The notes beneath the pieces are model-generated. The model made no database searches and was not told the origin of the DNA. It saw only the letters and a program-made list of their open reading frames with translations. Below are positions 5,958-14,612 of a DNA stretch of 23,946 nt, in pieces (within the stretch, counting starts at the first letter, position 1; each line of letters opens with the position of its first letter). The stretch comes from Methylotenera_A sp031429035. Its GTDB lineage: Bacteria; Pseudomonadota; Gammaproteobacteria; Burkholderiales; Methylophilaceae. Where the stretch lies: positions 1 to 23,946 of the forward strand of contig JANOYU010000005.1 in the NCBI GenBank assembly GCA_031429035.1. Reading direction: 5' to 3'. The translations under genes and the position numbers were made by a program.

Positions 5958-7385
5958 TTAGCGTGGCAGCGTAGAACTGCCCATCAAAAACTCGTCTACA
6001 GCCCTTGCTGCTTGGCGGCCTTCACGAATTGCCCAAACAACAAGCGATTGGCCACGGCGCATATCGCCCGCTGCAAATACTTTGTCTTTGTTAGTTTTGT
6101 AGCAACCTGCGCCATCTGTGCTGGCTTTTGCGTTGCCGCGATTATCTTTTTCTACACCAAAAGCTTCTAAAACTTTTTGTATAGGCGATACAAAGCCCAT
6201 CGCCAATAAGACCAAATCGGCTTTAATAGTAAATTCAGAATCCACTACTTCCACCATTTTGCCATCAATCCATTGTACTTTTGCGCCCACCAAGTGAGTG
6301 ACTTTACCGTTTTCACCGATTAATTTTTTAGTAGTAATTGACCAATCACGGTTAGCGCCTTCTTCATGGCTGCTAGATGTGCGCATTTTTAGCGGCCAGT
6401 TTGGCCATACTAGCTCTTTATTCTCTTTTACTGGTGGTTGCGGCATTAACTCAAACTGTGTAATGCTAAGCGCGCCATGACGGTTGCTTGTACCTACGCA
6501 ATCAGAGCCAGTATCGCCGCCGCCAATTACCACCACGTTTTTATTGGTTGCCATCACTTGGTTGGCAATTTTATCGCCCGCTACCACTTTATTTTGGTTC
6601 GGCAAAAAATCCATCGCATACATTACGCCATCTAACTCACGGCCTTCAACAGGCAAATCGCGCGGCCATTCGGCGCCGCCCGCCAATACTACGGCGTCAT
6701 ACTCTTTTAATACATCTTCTGCTGCTACATTTTGGCCAACATGCTGATTCACCAAGAAGCTAACACCCTCAGCAATCATTTGTGTCATGCGGCGATCAAT
6801 ATGTGACTTTTCCATTTTAAAATCGGGTATGCCATAACGTAATAAACCGCCAATACGGTCATTTTTTTCTAACACATATACACTGTGGCCAGCACGTGCT
6901 AACTGCTGCGCAGCTGCTAAACCTGCAGGGCCACTGCCAACAACGGCAATTTTTTTACCGGTTTTATTCGGGTTAATTTGTGGCACAACCCAATCGTTCT
7001 CCCACGCTTTATCAATAATCGCGTGTTCGATAGACTTGATGCCAACTGCGTCGTTATTAATGTTGAGCGTACATGCGGCTTCGCACGGCGCTGGGCAAAT
7101 ACGGCCAGTAAACTCTGGAAAGTTGTTGGTGGAATGCAACACATCAATCGCCGATTTCCAATCTTGGTTATAAACCAAATCGTTAAAATCGGGGATGATA
7201 TTGTTGACAGGGCAACCTGTGGTGCAGAAAGGTATTCCGCAATCCATACAGCGCGCACCTTGCTGCTTAGCTTGGTCATCCGTTAAATGTAATACAAATT
7301 CTTTGTAATTTTTTACGCGATCTGGCACTGGCAAATTTGCCTCGGCCAGTCTTTCATATTCCATAAAACCAGTGACTTTACCCAT
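5958..7385 (-). CDS. gltD: Glutamate synthase (NADPH) small subunit
   Basis: It supplies electrons from NADPH to the large subunit GltB for conversion of glutamine and 2-oxoglutarate to two glutamates. At 475 aa it has the standard length. The N-terminal cysteine cluster C46-x2-C49-x4-C54-x3-C58 and the following RICPAPCEAACTLN bind two [4Fe-4S] clusters. An FAD-binding GSGPAG motif (VAVVGSGPAGLAAAQ) begins near residue 148, a second Rossmann motif (VVVIGGGDTGSDCVG) lies near residue 285, and GDMRRGQSLVVWAIREGRQAA closes the FAD site near the C-terminus. The gene follows gltB after 18 bases and precedes the SUKH gene after 3 bases, so it belongs to one operon read leftward. Confidence 0.98.
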   Translation of the reverse strand: MGKVTGFMEYERLAEANLPVPDRVKNYKEFVLHLTDDQAKQQGARCMDCGIPFCTTGCPVNNIIPDFNDLVYNQDWKSAIDVLHSTNNFPEFTGRICPAPCEAACTLNINNDAVGIKSIEHAIIDKAWENDWVVPQINPNKTGKKIAVVGSGPAGLAAAQQLARAGHSVYVLEKNDRIGGLLRYGIPDFKMEKSHIDRRMTQMIAEGVSFLVNQHVGQNVAAEDVLKEYDAVVLAGGAEWPRDLPVEGRELDGVMYAMDFLPNQNKVVAGDKIANQVMATNKNVVVIGGGDTGSDCVGTSNRHGALSITQFELMPQPPVKENKELVWPNWPLKMRTSSSHEEGANRDWSITTKKLIGENGKVTHLVGAKVQWIDGKMVEVVDSEFTIKADLVLLAMGFVSPIQKVLEAFGVEKDNRGNAKASTDGAGCYKTNKDKVFAAGDMRRGQSLVVWAIREGRQAARAVDEFLMGSSTLPR

Positions 7386-7403
7386 AATAAAAACCTTTAC
7401 CCA

Positions 7404-10400
7404 TTATGCTGCTTCCTTGCTTGCGGCTAACGCTAGTTCGGTCAGCGCGCGTTTATATTCATTCGGCATTACTTTTACAAATTTAGTTCTGTAGTTTGCC
7501 CAATCGGCCAACATGTTTTTGGCACGCTCACTGCCCGTGTAACTGGCATGATTTGCTATCAAAGCTTTTAGCGTCACTTCATCGGGTTGGTTTAAATGCA
7601 TAATTTTGCCAATATCAGCCTTGGCTACTTCTACTTTTTCTAGCGATACCATGCTCATGTTGCAACGCTTTACAAATAGGCCATCTTCATCGTAAACATA
7701 AGCCACGCCACCACTCATGCCTGCGGCAAAGTTTTGGCCAGTTAGCCCCAGCACCACCACTGTGCCGCCAGTCATGTACTCACAACCGTGGTTACCTACG
7801 CCCTCAACCACGGCAGATGCGCCAGAGTTGCGCACACAAAAACGCTCACCTGCCACGCCGTTAAAGTATGATTCACCAGTCGTAGCGCCATACATCACGG
7901 TGTTGCCGATAATAATATTTTCGTGTGCTACACCTTTAAAATTGGCTGGGCGCGTAATCACCACGCGGCCACCACACAATCCTTTGCCCACGTAATCGTT
8001 GCCTTCACCAACCAGCGAAAAGGTGATGCCTTTGGCTAAAAATGCGGCAAAACTTTGGCCAGATGTACCAGTAAAGTTGACATGTATCGTATCATCAGCC
8101 AAGCCAACATTGCCATAACGCACCGCAATTTGATTCGATAACATAGTACCCACCGTACGGTTGGTATTGGTTATTGGCAAATCAATGGTGACTTTTTGTT
8201 TGGTTTCTAGCGCATTTTTTGCTAATGCAATCAGTTGGTTATCTAATGCGTTTGCCAAGTTATGGTCTTGAATCTCCACATTTTTACGTGCGACTGACTT
8301 TGGCATATCCACTTGGTGGAAAATTTTACTGAAATCTAGCCCATGTATTTTCCAATGCTCAACACCAGCTTTCATGTCTAACAAATCGCTACGGCCAATT
8401 AAATCTTCAAATTTTGCTATGCCTATGCTTGCCATTAATTCACGCACTTCTTCTGCAATAAAGAAGAAGAAATTCACCACATGTTCTGGCTGGCCAGTAA
8501 ATTTTTTTCGCAGTTCTGGGTCTTGCGTTGCCACGCCCACTGGGCAAGTATTTAGGTGACATTTACGCATCATAATGCAGCCTTCAACCACCAGCGGCGC
8601 TGTCGCAAAACCAAATTCATCTGCGCCAAGCAGCGCGCCTATTAGCACATCGCGGCCTGTTTTCATTTGGCCGTCGACTTGCACGATGACACGACCGCGC
8701 AATTGATTCAAGACCAAGGTTTGCTGTGTTTCTGCTAGGCCAAGCTCCCACGGCGTGCCTGCATGTTTCACGCTAGATATTGGCGAAGCGCCTGTGCCAC
8801 CATCATGACCTGCGATCACTATATGGTCAGATTTGGCTTTTGCCACCCCTGCGGCCACCGTGCCGACACCCGTTTCTGAAACCAATTTAACCGAAATGCT
8901 AGCCTTAGGATTGGCATTTTTTAGGTCGTGAATCAGCTGAGCCAAATCTTCTATTGAGTAAATATCATGGTGTGGCGGCGGTGAAATTAAACCCACCCCT
9001 GGCACACTAAAACGCAACTTAGCGATATATTCCGACACTTTATGGCCAGGCAATTGGCCGCCTTCGCCCGGTTTTGCACCTTGCGCCATTTTAATTTGAA
9101 TCTGATCTGCACTCGCTAAGTATTCTGCCGTTACCCCAAATCGCCCAGAAGCCACTTGTTTAATACGCGAGCGCATCGAATCACCAGCTTGTAACGGTAT
9201 GTGGCTTTCCACTCGGCTTTTACCAATCACGTCGGCCATGGTGGTGGCTTTTGCGATGGTAATAAAGCGTTTAGCATCTTCGCCGCCTTCGCCCGTATTC
9301 GATTTACCGCCAATACGGTTCATGGCAATGGCTAATGTTGCGTGTGCTTCGGTAGAAATAGAGCCGAGCGACATAGCACCAGTGGCAAAGCGTTTTACAA
9401 TTTCTTTGGCTGATTCTACTTGGCTAATATCAATGGCCGCATTCGCAGGTTTAATCTCAAACAAACCACGCAAGGTTTTGTGTTTGCGCGTTTGGTCGTT
9501 AATTAATTTGGCATATTCTTTAAACGTATCAAATTTATTGGTACGCGTAGCATTTTGCAATTTAGAGATGGTTTCCGGCGTCCACATATGTTCTTCGCCG
9601 CGCACACGGAATGCGTATTCGCCACCTGCATCCAATTGCGTCGCCAGCACTGGGTCATCACCAAACGCTAGGTTGTGCACGCGCAGGTTTTCTTCGGCTA
9701 CTTCATTTATACCAATACCCTCAATTTGCGAGGCAGTGCCTGTGAAATATTGTTGAATAAATGGCGTATTTAAGCCAATCGCCTCAAAAATTTGTGCGCC
9801 GCAATACGATTGATAAGTAGAAATTCCCATTTTTGACATGACTTTATATAAGCCTTTGCCAACCGCTTTAACAAAGTTTTTACCGCCCAAATAACCGTCA
9901 TTGGTCATATGATTAATGGTTTCAAATGCTAACCACGGGCAAACAGCCTCTGCACCATAGCCTGCTAATAGCGCAAAATGATGCACTTCGCGTGCAGAGC
10001 CAGTATCAACCACCAAGCCTGTGCTTGTGCGCAGGCCTGCTTTTACTAAATGCTCGTGCGTAGATGAACACGCTAATAAGGCAGGAATAGCAATACGGTT
10101 TTGCGCGATGGCGCGATCAGATAATATCAACACATTAAAACCATCATGCACCGCTTGCTCGGCTAGTTTATTCAAACTGGCAACGGCAGGCTGCAAACCA
10201 GTTCCCGCTTGCTTGGCATCGTAAGTAATATCTAGCACCAACGATTTAAATTGGTTTTTAGTGGCCGCGCCAATATTTTTAAGCTGTTCTAGCTCAACCA
10301 AAGTCAGTACTGGTTGGCTGGCTTCTAAACGCAGCGGTGGATTCGTTTCATCTATTCCCAGCAAGTTGGGTTTCGGACCAATAAATGTCACCAATGACAT

Positions 10401-12068
10401 TACTAATTCTTCCCTGATAGGGTCAATTGGTGGATTGGTCACTTGCGCAAACAACTGCTTAAAATAACTGTATAGCGATTTTGGTTTGTTCGACAACACT
10501 GGCAAAGCGGCGTCATTGCCCATGCTGCCCGCGCCTTCTTCGCCATTGGCAATCATTGGCTGCATAATAAACTTAATATCTTCTTGGCTGTAACCAAATG
10601 CTTGTTGCGTATCTAGCAAGCTTTCAGCCATGTCCAGTGTCGCATCTATTTTAGGTAAATCGCCCAAGAAATAGCGCGATTGCTCTATCCATTTTTTATA
10701 CGGTTTGGCGTTAGCAAGCTCACTTTTCACTTCCGCATCATCAATAATGCGGCCTTGTTGCGTATCGATGAGCAACATTTTACCTGGCTGCAGACGCCAT
10801 TTTTTAACGATTTTTTCTTGCGGAAATGTCAGTACGCCCATTTCAGACGCCATCATCACAATGTCGTCATCTGTTACCAAATAACGCGCTGGGCGTAGGC
10901 CGTTTCTATCTAAAGTCGCGCCAATTAAATTACCATCGGTAAACGCCACCGCAGCAGGGCCATCCCATGGCTCCATCAACGCAGCATGATATTCGTAAAA
11001 AGCACGGCGCTCTTCGTCCATCAGCGCGTTATTGTTGCTGTCTTTTGCACCCCAGGCTTCGGGGATAAGCATCATCATGGCATGCGGTAAACTGTAGCCA
11101 CCCGCTACCAGCAACTCTAGGCAATTATCAAAACAAGCAGAATCCGATTGGTTATCTGCAATCAGTGGCCAAAGCTTGTCTAAATCTTCGCCGATAATGG
11201 CCGATTTCATGGTTTCATGACGCGCCGCCATCCAATTGACGTTGCCTTGCACCGTGTTAATTTCGCCATTGTGCGCAATCATGCGGAACGGATGCGCTAA
11301 ATCCCAAGTGGGGAAAGTGTTGGTAGAAAAGCGTTGATGCACCAAAGCCAACGCAGAAACCACACGCGTATCGATTAAATCTTTAAAGTAAACGCCTACC
11401 TCGTTGGCCAGCAGCATACCTTTGTAAACAATGGTACGGCTAGAAAATGACGGTACATAAAACGCGGCGTTGTCTTGCAAGTTAAGCGCGCGCACTGCAT
11501 GCTCAATACGTTTACGAATCACAAAACATTTGCGTTCGAACGTAGTTTGATCTGCCGCATTACTGCCTACAAATACTTGGCGCATGCACGGCTCTACATC
11601 GCGCGCAGCTTGCGCAATATTGCTGTTATCCACTGGCGTATCGCGCCAGCCAAGCAAGGTTTGATTTTCTTCTGCAATAATTTTTGTAATGAGCGCTTCA
11701 CAAGCGGCGCGGTTTTTAGCTTCTTGCGGCAAAAATAAGTTGCCAACAGCATATTGCCCAGCTGGTGGCAAATTAATACTTAGTTTTGCGGCTTCTTCGC
11801 GCATAAATGCATCTGGCAACTGCATTAGCAGGCCAGCGCCATCGCCCATTTTTGGGTCGTAACCTGTGGCGCCACGATGAGTTAAATTGGTTAAAAGCGT
11901 TAAGCCTTGCTGCACTATTTGATGGCTTTTTTTACCTTTAATATGCGCCACAAAGCCCACGCCACAACCGTCTTTTTCATTACGTTTGTTGTATAAACCT
12001 TGGTTTTTTGGTGCGTGATGTATTAATTGTTTATTTAATTTATTTGCTTGCTCAACTGCCATATTCAT
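7404..12068 (-). CDS. gltB: Glutamate synthase (NADPH) large subunit
   Basis: This is the 1554-aa alpha subunit of GOGAT, the central ammonium-assimilation enzyme. Domains in order: a class II glutamine amidotransferase whose nucleophile is Cys35 (EKDGCGVGF) after a 34-residue propeptide; a central domain; the FMN-binding synthase domain (GRFGVTAEYLASADQIQIKMAQGAKPGEGGQLPG then GTGASPISSVKHAGTPWELG); a [3Fe-4S] site with Cys1164, Cys1170 and Cys1175 (CIMMRKCHLNTCPVG); and the C-terminal beta-helix with repeated glycines (GNTVMYGATTGESYF, GGTVVVLG). Two adjacent ATG codons (12068 and 12062) are possible starts; the ribosome binding site is weak (TTAGGC). It has a sigma70-like promoter at 12111-12139 and is the first gene of the operon with gltD, the SUKH gene and hemE. 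Confidence 0.98.
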   Translation of the reverse strand: MNMAVEQANKLNKQLIHHAPKNQGLYNKRNEKDGCGVGFVAHIKGKKSHQIVQQGLTLLTNLTHRGATGYDPKMGDGAGLLMQLPDAFMREEAAKLSINLPPAGQYAVGNLFLPQEAKNRAACEALITKIIAEENQTLLGWRDTPVDNSNIAQAARDVEPCMRQVFVGSNAADQTTFERKCFVIRKRIEHAVRALNLQDNAAFYVPSFSSRTIVYKGMLLANEVGVYFKDLIDTRVVSALALVHQRFSTNTFPTWDLAHPFRMIAHNGEINTVQGNVNWMAARHETMKSAIIGEDLDKLWPLIADNQSDSACFDNCLELLVAGGYSLPHAMMMLIPEAWGAKDSNNNALMDEERRAFYEYHAALMEPWDGPAAVAFTDGNLIGATLDRNGLRPARYLVTDDDIVMMASEMGVLTFPQEKIVKKWRLQPGKMLLIDTQQGRIIDDAEVKSELANAKPYKKWIEQSRYFLGDLPKIDATLDMAESLLDTQQAFGYSQEDIKFIMQPMIANGEEGAGSMGNDAALPVLSNKPKSLYSYFKQLFAQVTNPPIDPIREELVMSLVTFIGPKPNLLGIDETNPPLRLEASQPVLTLVELEQLKNIGAATKNQFKSLVLDITYDAKQAGTGLQPAVASLNKLAEQAVHDGFNVLILSDRAIAQNRIAIPALLACSSTHEHLVKAGLRTSTGLVVDTGSAREVHHFALLAGYGAEAVCPWLAFETINHMTNDGYLGGKNFVKAVGKGLYKVMSKMGISTYQSYCGAQIFEAIGLNTPFIQQYFTGTASQIEGIGINEVAEENLRVHNLAFGDDPVLATQLDAGGEYAFRVRGEEHMWTPETISKLQNATRTNKFDTFKEYAKLINDQTRKHKTLRGLFEIKPANAAIDISQVESAKEIVKRFATGAMSLGSISTEAHATLAIAMNRIGGKSNTGEGGEDAKRFITIAKATTMADVIGKSRVESHIPLQAGDSMRSRIKQVASGRFGVTAEYLASADQIQIKMAQGAKPGEGGQLPGHKVSEYIAKLRFSVPGVGLISPPPHHDIYSIEDLAQLIHDLKNANPKASISVKLVSETGVGTVAAGVAKAKSDHIVIAGHDGGTGASPISSVKHAGTPWELGLAETQQTLVLNQLRGRVIVQVDGQMKTGRDVLIGALLGADEFGFATAPLVVEGCIMMRKCHLNTCPVGVATQDPELRKKFTGQPEHVVNFFFFIAEEVRELMASIGIAKFEDLIGRSDLLDMKAGVEHWKIHGLDFSKIFHQVDMPKSVARKNVEIQDHNLANALDNQLIALAKNALETKQKVTIDLPITNTNRTVGTMLSNQIAVRYGNVGLADDTIHVNFTGTSGQSFAAFLAKGITFSLVGEGNDYVGKGLCGGRVVITRPANFKGVAHENIIIGNTVMYGATTGESYFNGVAGERFCVRNSGASAVVEGVGNHGCEYMTGGTVVVLGLTGQNFAAGMSGGVAYVYDEDGLFVKRCNMSMVSLEKVEVAKADIGKIMHLNQPDEVTLKALIANHASYTGSERAKNMLADWANYRTKFVKVMPNEYKRALTELALAASKEAA

Positions 12069-12110
12069 TGCCTAATTATTTATTGTTCAAAACATTTAGC
12101 GGAACCTACA

Positions 12111-12139
12111 ATAATAACGTTAAATCGTCGCAATTTCAA
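12111..12139 (-). promoter_or_regulatory. Sigma70-like promoter of the gltB operon
   Basis: On the minus strand: TTGAAA (12139-12134), a 17-base spacer and TATTAT (12116-12111), about 42 bases before the gltB ATG. Upstream of it (12155-12174) lies a small inverted repeat, TTGGCT-N8-AGCCAA, which might bind a regulator. Confidence 0.6.
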
Positions 12140-12225
12140 TCGCATAGCCGTTTTTTGGCTAGAGATTCAGCCAACAAATAGCAACTTTTTATTGGATATT
12201 AATTTAATTTAAACAAAAACAGTGT

Positions 12226-12254
12226 TTGACAACTTAAATGAGAATGATTATCAT
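12226..12254 (+). promoter_or_regulatory. Sigma70-like promoter of the 89-aa gene
   Basis: TTGACA (12226-12231), a 17-base spacer and TATCAT (12249-12254). The -10 box lies inside the Fur-box-like palindrome at 12240-12258, so binding there would block RNA polymerase. Confidence 0.65.
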
Positions 12255-12258
12255 TTAG
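12240..12258 (+). promoter_or_regulatory. Fur-box-like operator
   Basis: GAGAATGATTATCATTTAG matches the classical 19-bp Fur consensus (GATAATGATAATCATTATC) at 14 of 19 positions by my count, with the central AATGATTATCATT palindrome intact. It overlaps the -10 box of the downstream gene at 12294. Confidence 0.65.
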
Positions 12259-12293
12259 TATAAACGTCTTTTTACAAGTGCAAAGGAGTTGTA

Positions 12294-12563
12294 ATGCAAA
12301 ACAAATTGAATCGAAATGCTGTAAATAAACAAGCTATTTGCGAGAAGATTGAGCTGGCAAATTCTTGCGGTGTGCGGCTGATTTATTGCCAAGATTGCAA
12401 CGTAGTCGAGCTGGAAATAGGTGCGATTTCTGTGCGCCTTTGCCCAGATGTGATTCAGCGCATCGCCAATGTGATGATGAAAGCCAGCCTTAAGTTAGAG
12501 CATATTGCGGCAAATAATCATGCAGAATTACCTGCCAATATTCAGCCGCAGATGATTCACTAA
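12294..12563 (+). CDS. Small cysteine-containing protein, probably iron-regulated, 89 aa
   Basis: I do not recognise the family. The ATG has an excellent ribosome binding site (AAAGGAG, six bases before it). The protein is soluble, without a signal or membrane segment. It has four cysteines: one near residue 16, one in NSCGVRL and the pair Cys32-x2-Cys35 (YCQDC), plus one in VRLCPDVI. A beta-rich middle (RLIYCQDCNVVELEIGAISVRL) is followed by a helix (DVIQRIANVMMKASLKLEHI). The Fur-box-like site over the promoter suggests expression under iron limitation, perhaps for an iron or haem role, but this is inference. Its last four bases overlap the last four of hemL on the opposite strand. Confidence 0.75.
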   Translation: MQNKLNRNAVNKQAICEKIELANSCGVRLIYCQDCNVVELEIGAISVRLCPDVIQRIANVMMKASLKLEHIAANNHAELPANIQPQMIH

Positions 12564-13846
12564 CTTAAAGTTGCAAAGGCTTTTTTAGCAGCGTCAATGG
12601 TAAATGCAATATCTGCATCACTGTGAGCGGCCGAAATAAAACCTGCCTCAAACGCGCTAGGGCCAAGGTAAATACCGCTAGTTAACATGCTATGAAAAAA
12701 CTGATTAAAGTGTGTTTTATTGTTATTCGCCATAATTTCGGCATAGCTAGTCGGGCATTTTTCACTAAAATATAAGCCAAACATGCCACCGACATTTTGC
12801 GCGCTAAAAGTAATGCCTGCTTGTTTGGCTGCTGCCATTAAGCCATCCATCAGCTTTTTAGTTTGTGCGGTAAGTTTTGCGTGAAAATCTTTTTCTTGTA
12901 TCAATTTTAGCGTGGCCAAACCCGCAGAAACCGCTACAGGATTGCCTGACAGCGTACCTGCTTGATACACTTTGCCGACTGGCGCCAAGAACTGCATAAT
13001 ATCTTTACGGCCGCCAAATGCACCAACAGGCAAGCCGCCACCGATGACTTTGCCCAGTGTGGTCATGTCCGGTTTAATGTTGTATAGCGCTTGTGCGCCG
13101 CCCAAAGCCACGCGAAAGCCAGTCATTACCTCGTCAAAAATCAGCACAGTGCCATGCTTGGTGCAAAGCACGCGTAGCGTTTGTAAAAACTCCATACTGG
13201 GCACGATTAAATTCATGTTGCCAACCACAGGCTCAATAATGACGCAGGCAATTTCGTCACCAGATTTAGCAAACAAATCGGCAAGCTGTTGAATATTGTT
13301 ATATTCTAAAGTGAGCGTAAGCGCGGCCACGCTGGCTGGTACGCCGCCAGAATCAGGCTCGCCAAAAGTCAGCAAACCTGAGCCTGCTTTTACTAACAAA
13401 CCATCCGAATGGCCGTGATAACAACCTTCAAACTTTACAATTTTATCGCGCCCTGTGTAACCTCTAGCAGTGCGGATGGCACTCATAGTAGCCTCGGTGC
13501 CGCTACTGTTTAAGCGCACTTGCTCCATGCTCGGCACTAATTTATTAATCAGTTCGGCCATTTCTAGCTCTAGCCCAGTTGGCGCGCCAAAACTTAAACT
13601 ATTCGCCGCCGCCGCTTGCACCGACGCGATAACTTCTGGGTGCGCGTGCCCAACAATCATCGGCCCCCAGCTATTGATGTAATCGATATATTCTTTGCCA
13701 TCGACATCCCAAAGCTTACTACCCAGTCCTTTTTTAAAGAAAATTGGCGTACCGCCAACGCTGCGAAACGCGCGCACCGGCGAGTTAACACCGCCAGGAA
13801 TTAAGGCTTGAGATTTTTCAAACAGGGTTTGATTGAGTGAAGTCAT
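12560..13846 (-). CDS. hemL: Glutamate-1-semialdehyde 2,1-aminomutase
   Basis: This PLP enzyme converts glutamate-1-semialdehyde to 5-aminolevulinate in the C5 haem pathway. At 428 aa it has the family length. Evidence: N-terminal LIPGGVNSPVRAFRSVGGTP, LRVLCTKHGTVLIFDEVMTGFRVALGGAQ with the PLP-contacting aspartate, and TTLGKVIGGGLPVGAFGG, whose Lys266 forms the Schiff base. GTLSGNPVAVSAGLATL is the phosphate-binding loop. The ATG at 13846 has a poor ribosome binding site (TTTAGAGC); an extended -10-like TGCTAAAAT lies at 13871-13879 complement. The gene is single and converges on the Fur-box gene, overlapping it by four bases at the stops. Confidence 0.97.
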   Translation of the reverse strand: MTSLNQTLFEKSQALIPGGVNSPVRAFRSVGGTPIFFKKGLGSKLWDVDGKEYIDYINSWGPMIVGHAHPEVIASVQAAAANSLSFGAPTGLELEMAELINKLVPSMEQVRLNSSGTEATMSAIRTARGYTGRDKIVKFEGCYHGHSDGLLVKAGSGLLTFGEPDSGGVPASVAALTLTLEYNNIQQLADLFAKSGDEIACVIIEPVVGNMNLIVPSMEFLQTLRVLCTKHGTVLIFDEVMTGFRVALGGAQALYNIKPDMTTLGKVIGGGLPVGAFGGRKDIMQFLAPVGKVYQAGTLSGNPVAVSAGLATLKLIQEKDFHAKLTAQTKKLMDGLMAAAKQAGITFSAQNVGGMFGLYFSEKCPTSYAEIMANNNKTHFNQFFHSMLTSGIYLGPSAFEAGFISAAHSDADIAFTIDAAKKAFATLS

Positions 13847-13932
13847 GATTTTGCTCTAAAGTGTATTAAAGACATTTTAGCAGAATGTTTAGTTTGCAGT
13901 TTATGTTTGAATCATACAGGCATTAAAATAGA

Positions 13933-13969
13933 CGCTCTGCGAGCCAACATCTATGCGGCTTACAGGGCA
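13933..13969 (-). repeat. Dispersed palindromic repeat, copy C
   Basis: CGCTCTGCGAGCC (13933-13945), loop AACATCTATGC (13946-13956), GGCTTACAGGGCA (13957-13969). Four of 13 pairs differ from perfect, mostly keeping G-U pairing. It points to the minus strand and begins 16 bases after the thiE stop; the sequence between, AATACGAGATAAAATAAC (13987-13970 complement), matches flanks of copies B and D. Confidence 0.8.
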
Positions 13970-13985
13970 GTTATTTTATCTCGTA

Positions 13986-14612
13986 TTAATTATGTGCAAA
14001 TAAATGTGAAAATTGTTGGCTAGTCACTGTTATATCATCGGCACCAAATAACGCGCCAACCACAGCGATTGCACTGGCACCTGCTTGCAATACTTGCGGT
14101 GCGTTTTCTAAGGTAATGCCGCCAATCGCCACCAGTGGAATTTTAATTTTTTGTTTGGCTTGTGCAAATAAAGCGAGCGGCGCATTGACTGCATTCGGTT
14201 TTGTATCCGAGCTAAAACAGGCGCCAAAAGCTGCATAACTAGCGCCTGCTTGTTCTGCCTGAATGGCTAAATCTAGCCTGTTATAACAAGATGCGCCTAA
14301 AATTTTATCTGCGCCTAGCAAGCGCCTAGCTGCGCCTAAGTCGCAATCGGTTGCGCCAATATGTAAACCATCGGCATCAATTTGTGCGCATAAATCGAGG
14401 TGGTCGTTAATAATAAGTGGCACATTAAAACTACGGCAAAGTGCTAATAAAGCAGTGGCTTGGCGCAGCCGCAACGTTGCATCGGCAGCTTTGTTGCGAT
14501 ACTGCAGCATGCTAGCGCCGCCTTGCAGTGCTTGCTCCACTTTTAGGCAAAGTTGCTCGGTGTTTAAGGTATCTGGCGTAACTGCATACAAGCCTTTTAT
14601 CATAAAAGCCAT
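13986..14612 (-). CDS. thiE: Thiamine-phosphate synthase
   Basis: It joins hydroxymethylpyrimidine diphosphate and the thiazole phosphate to form thiamine monophosphate. The TIM-barrel protein is 208 aa, family length. Signatures: GLYAVTPD at the start, GGASMLQYRNK (substrate-binding Arg/Lys, where the family has LQxRxK), VPLIINDHLDLCAQIDADGLHIG (metal-binding Asp and the VHLG-type strand) and IPLVAIGGITLENAPQVLQAGASAIAVVGALF (diphosphate-binding). The ATG at 14612 overlaps the thiD stop by one base (TAATG), so the two are translationally coupled. A palindromic repeat follows the stop codon. Cytosolic. Confidence 0.95.
   Translation of the reverse strand: MAFMIKGLYAVTPDTLNTEQLCLKVEQALQGGASMLQYRNKAADATLRLRQATALLALCRSFNVPLIINDHLDLCAQIDADGLHIGATDCDLGAARRLLGADKILGASCYNRLDLAIQAEQAGASYAAFGACFSSDTKPNAVNAPLALFAQAKQKIKIPLVAIGGITLENAPQVLQAGASAIAVVGALFGADDITVTSQQFSHLFAHN

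Noticed and set aside
7717..11738. Several open frames of 60-185 codons on the plus strand opposite gltB
   Set aside because: They are antisense shadows of a well-supported 1554-aa gene, with no ribosome binding sites or family motifs.
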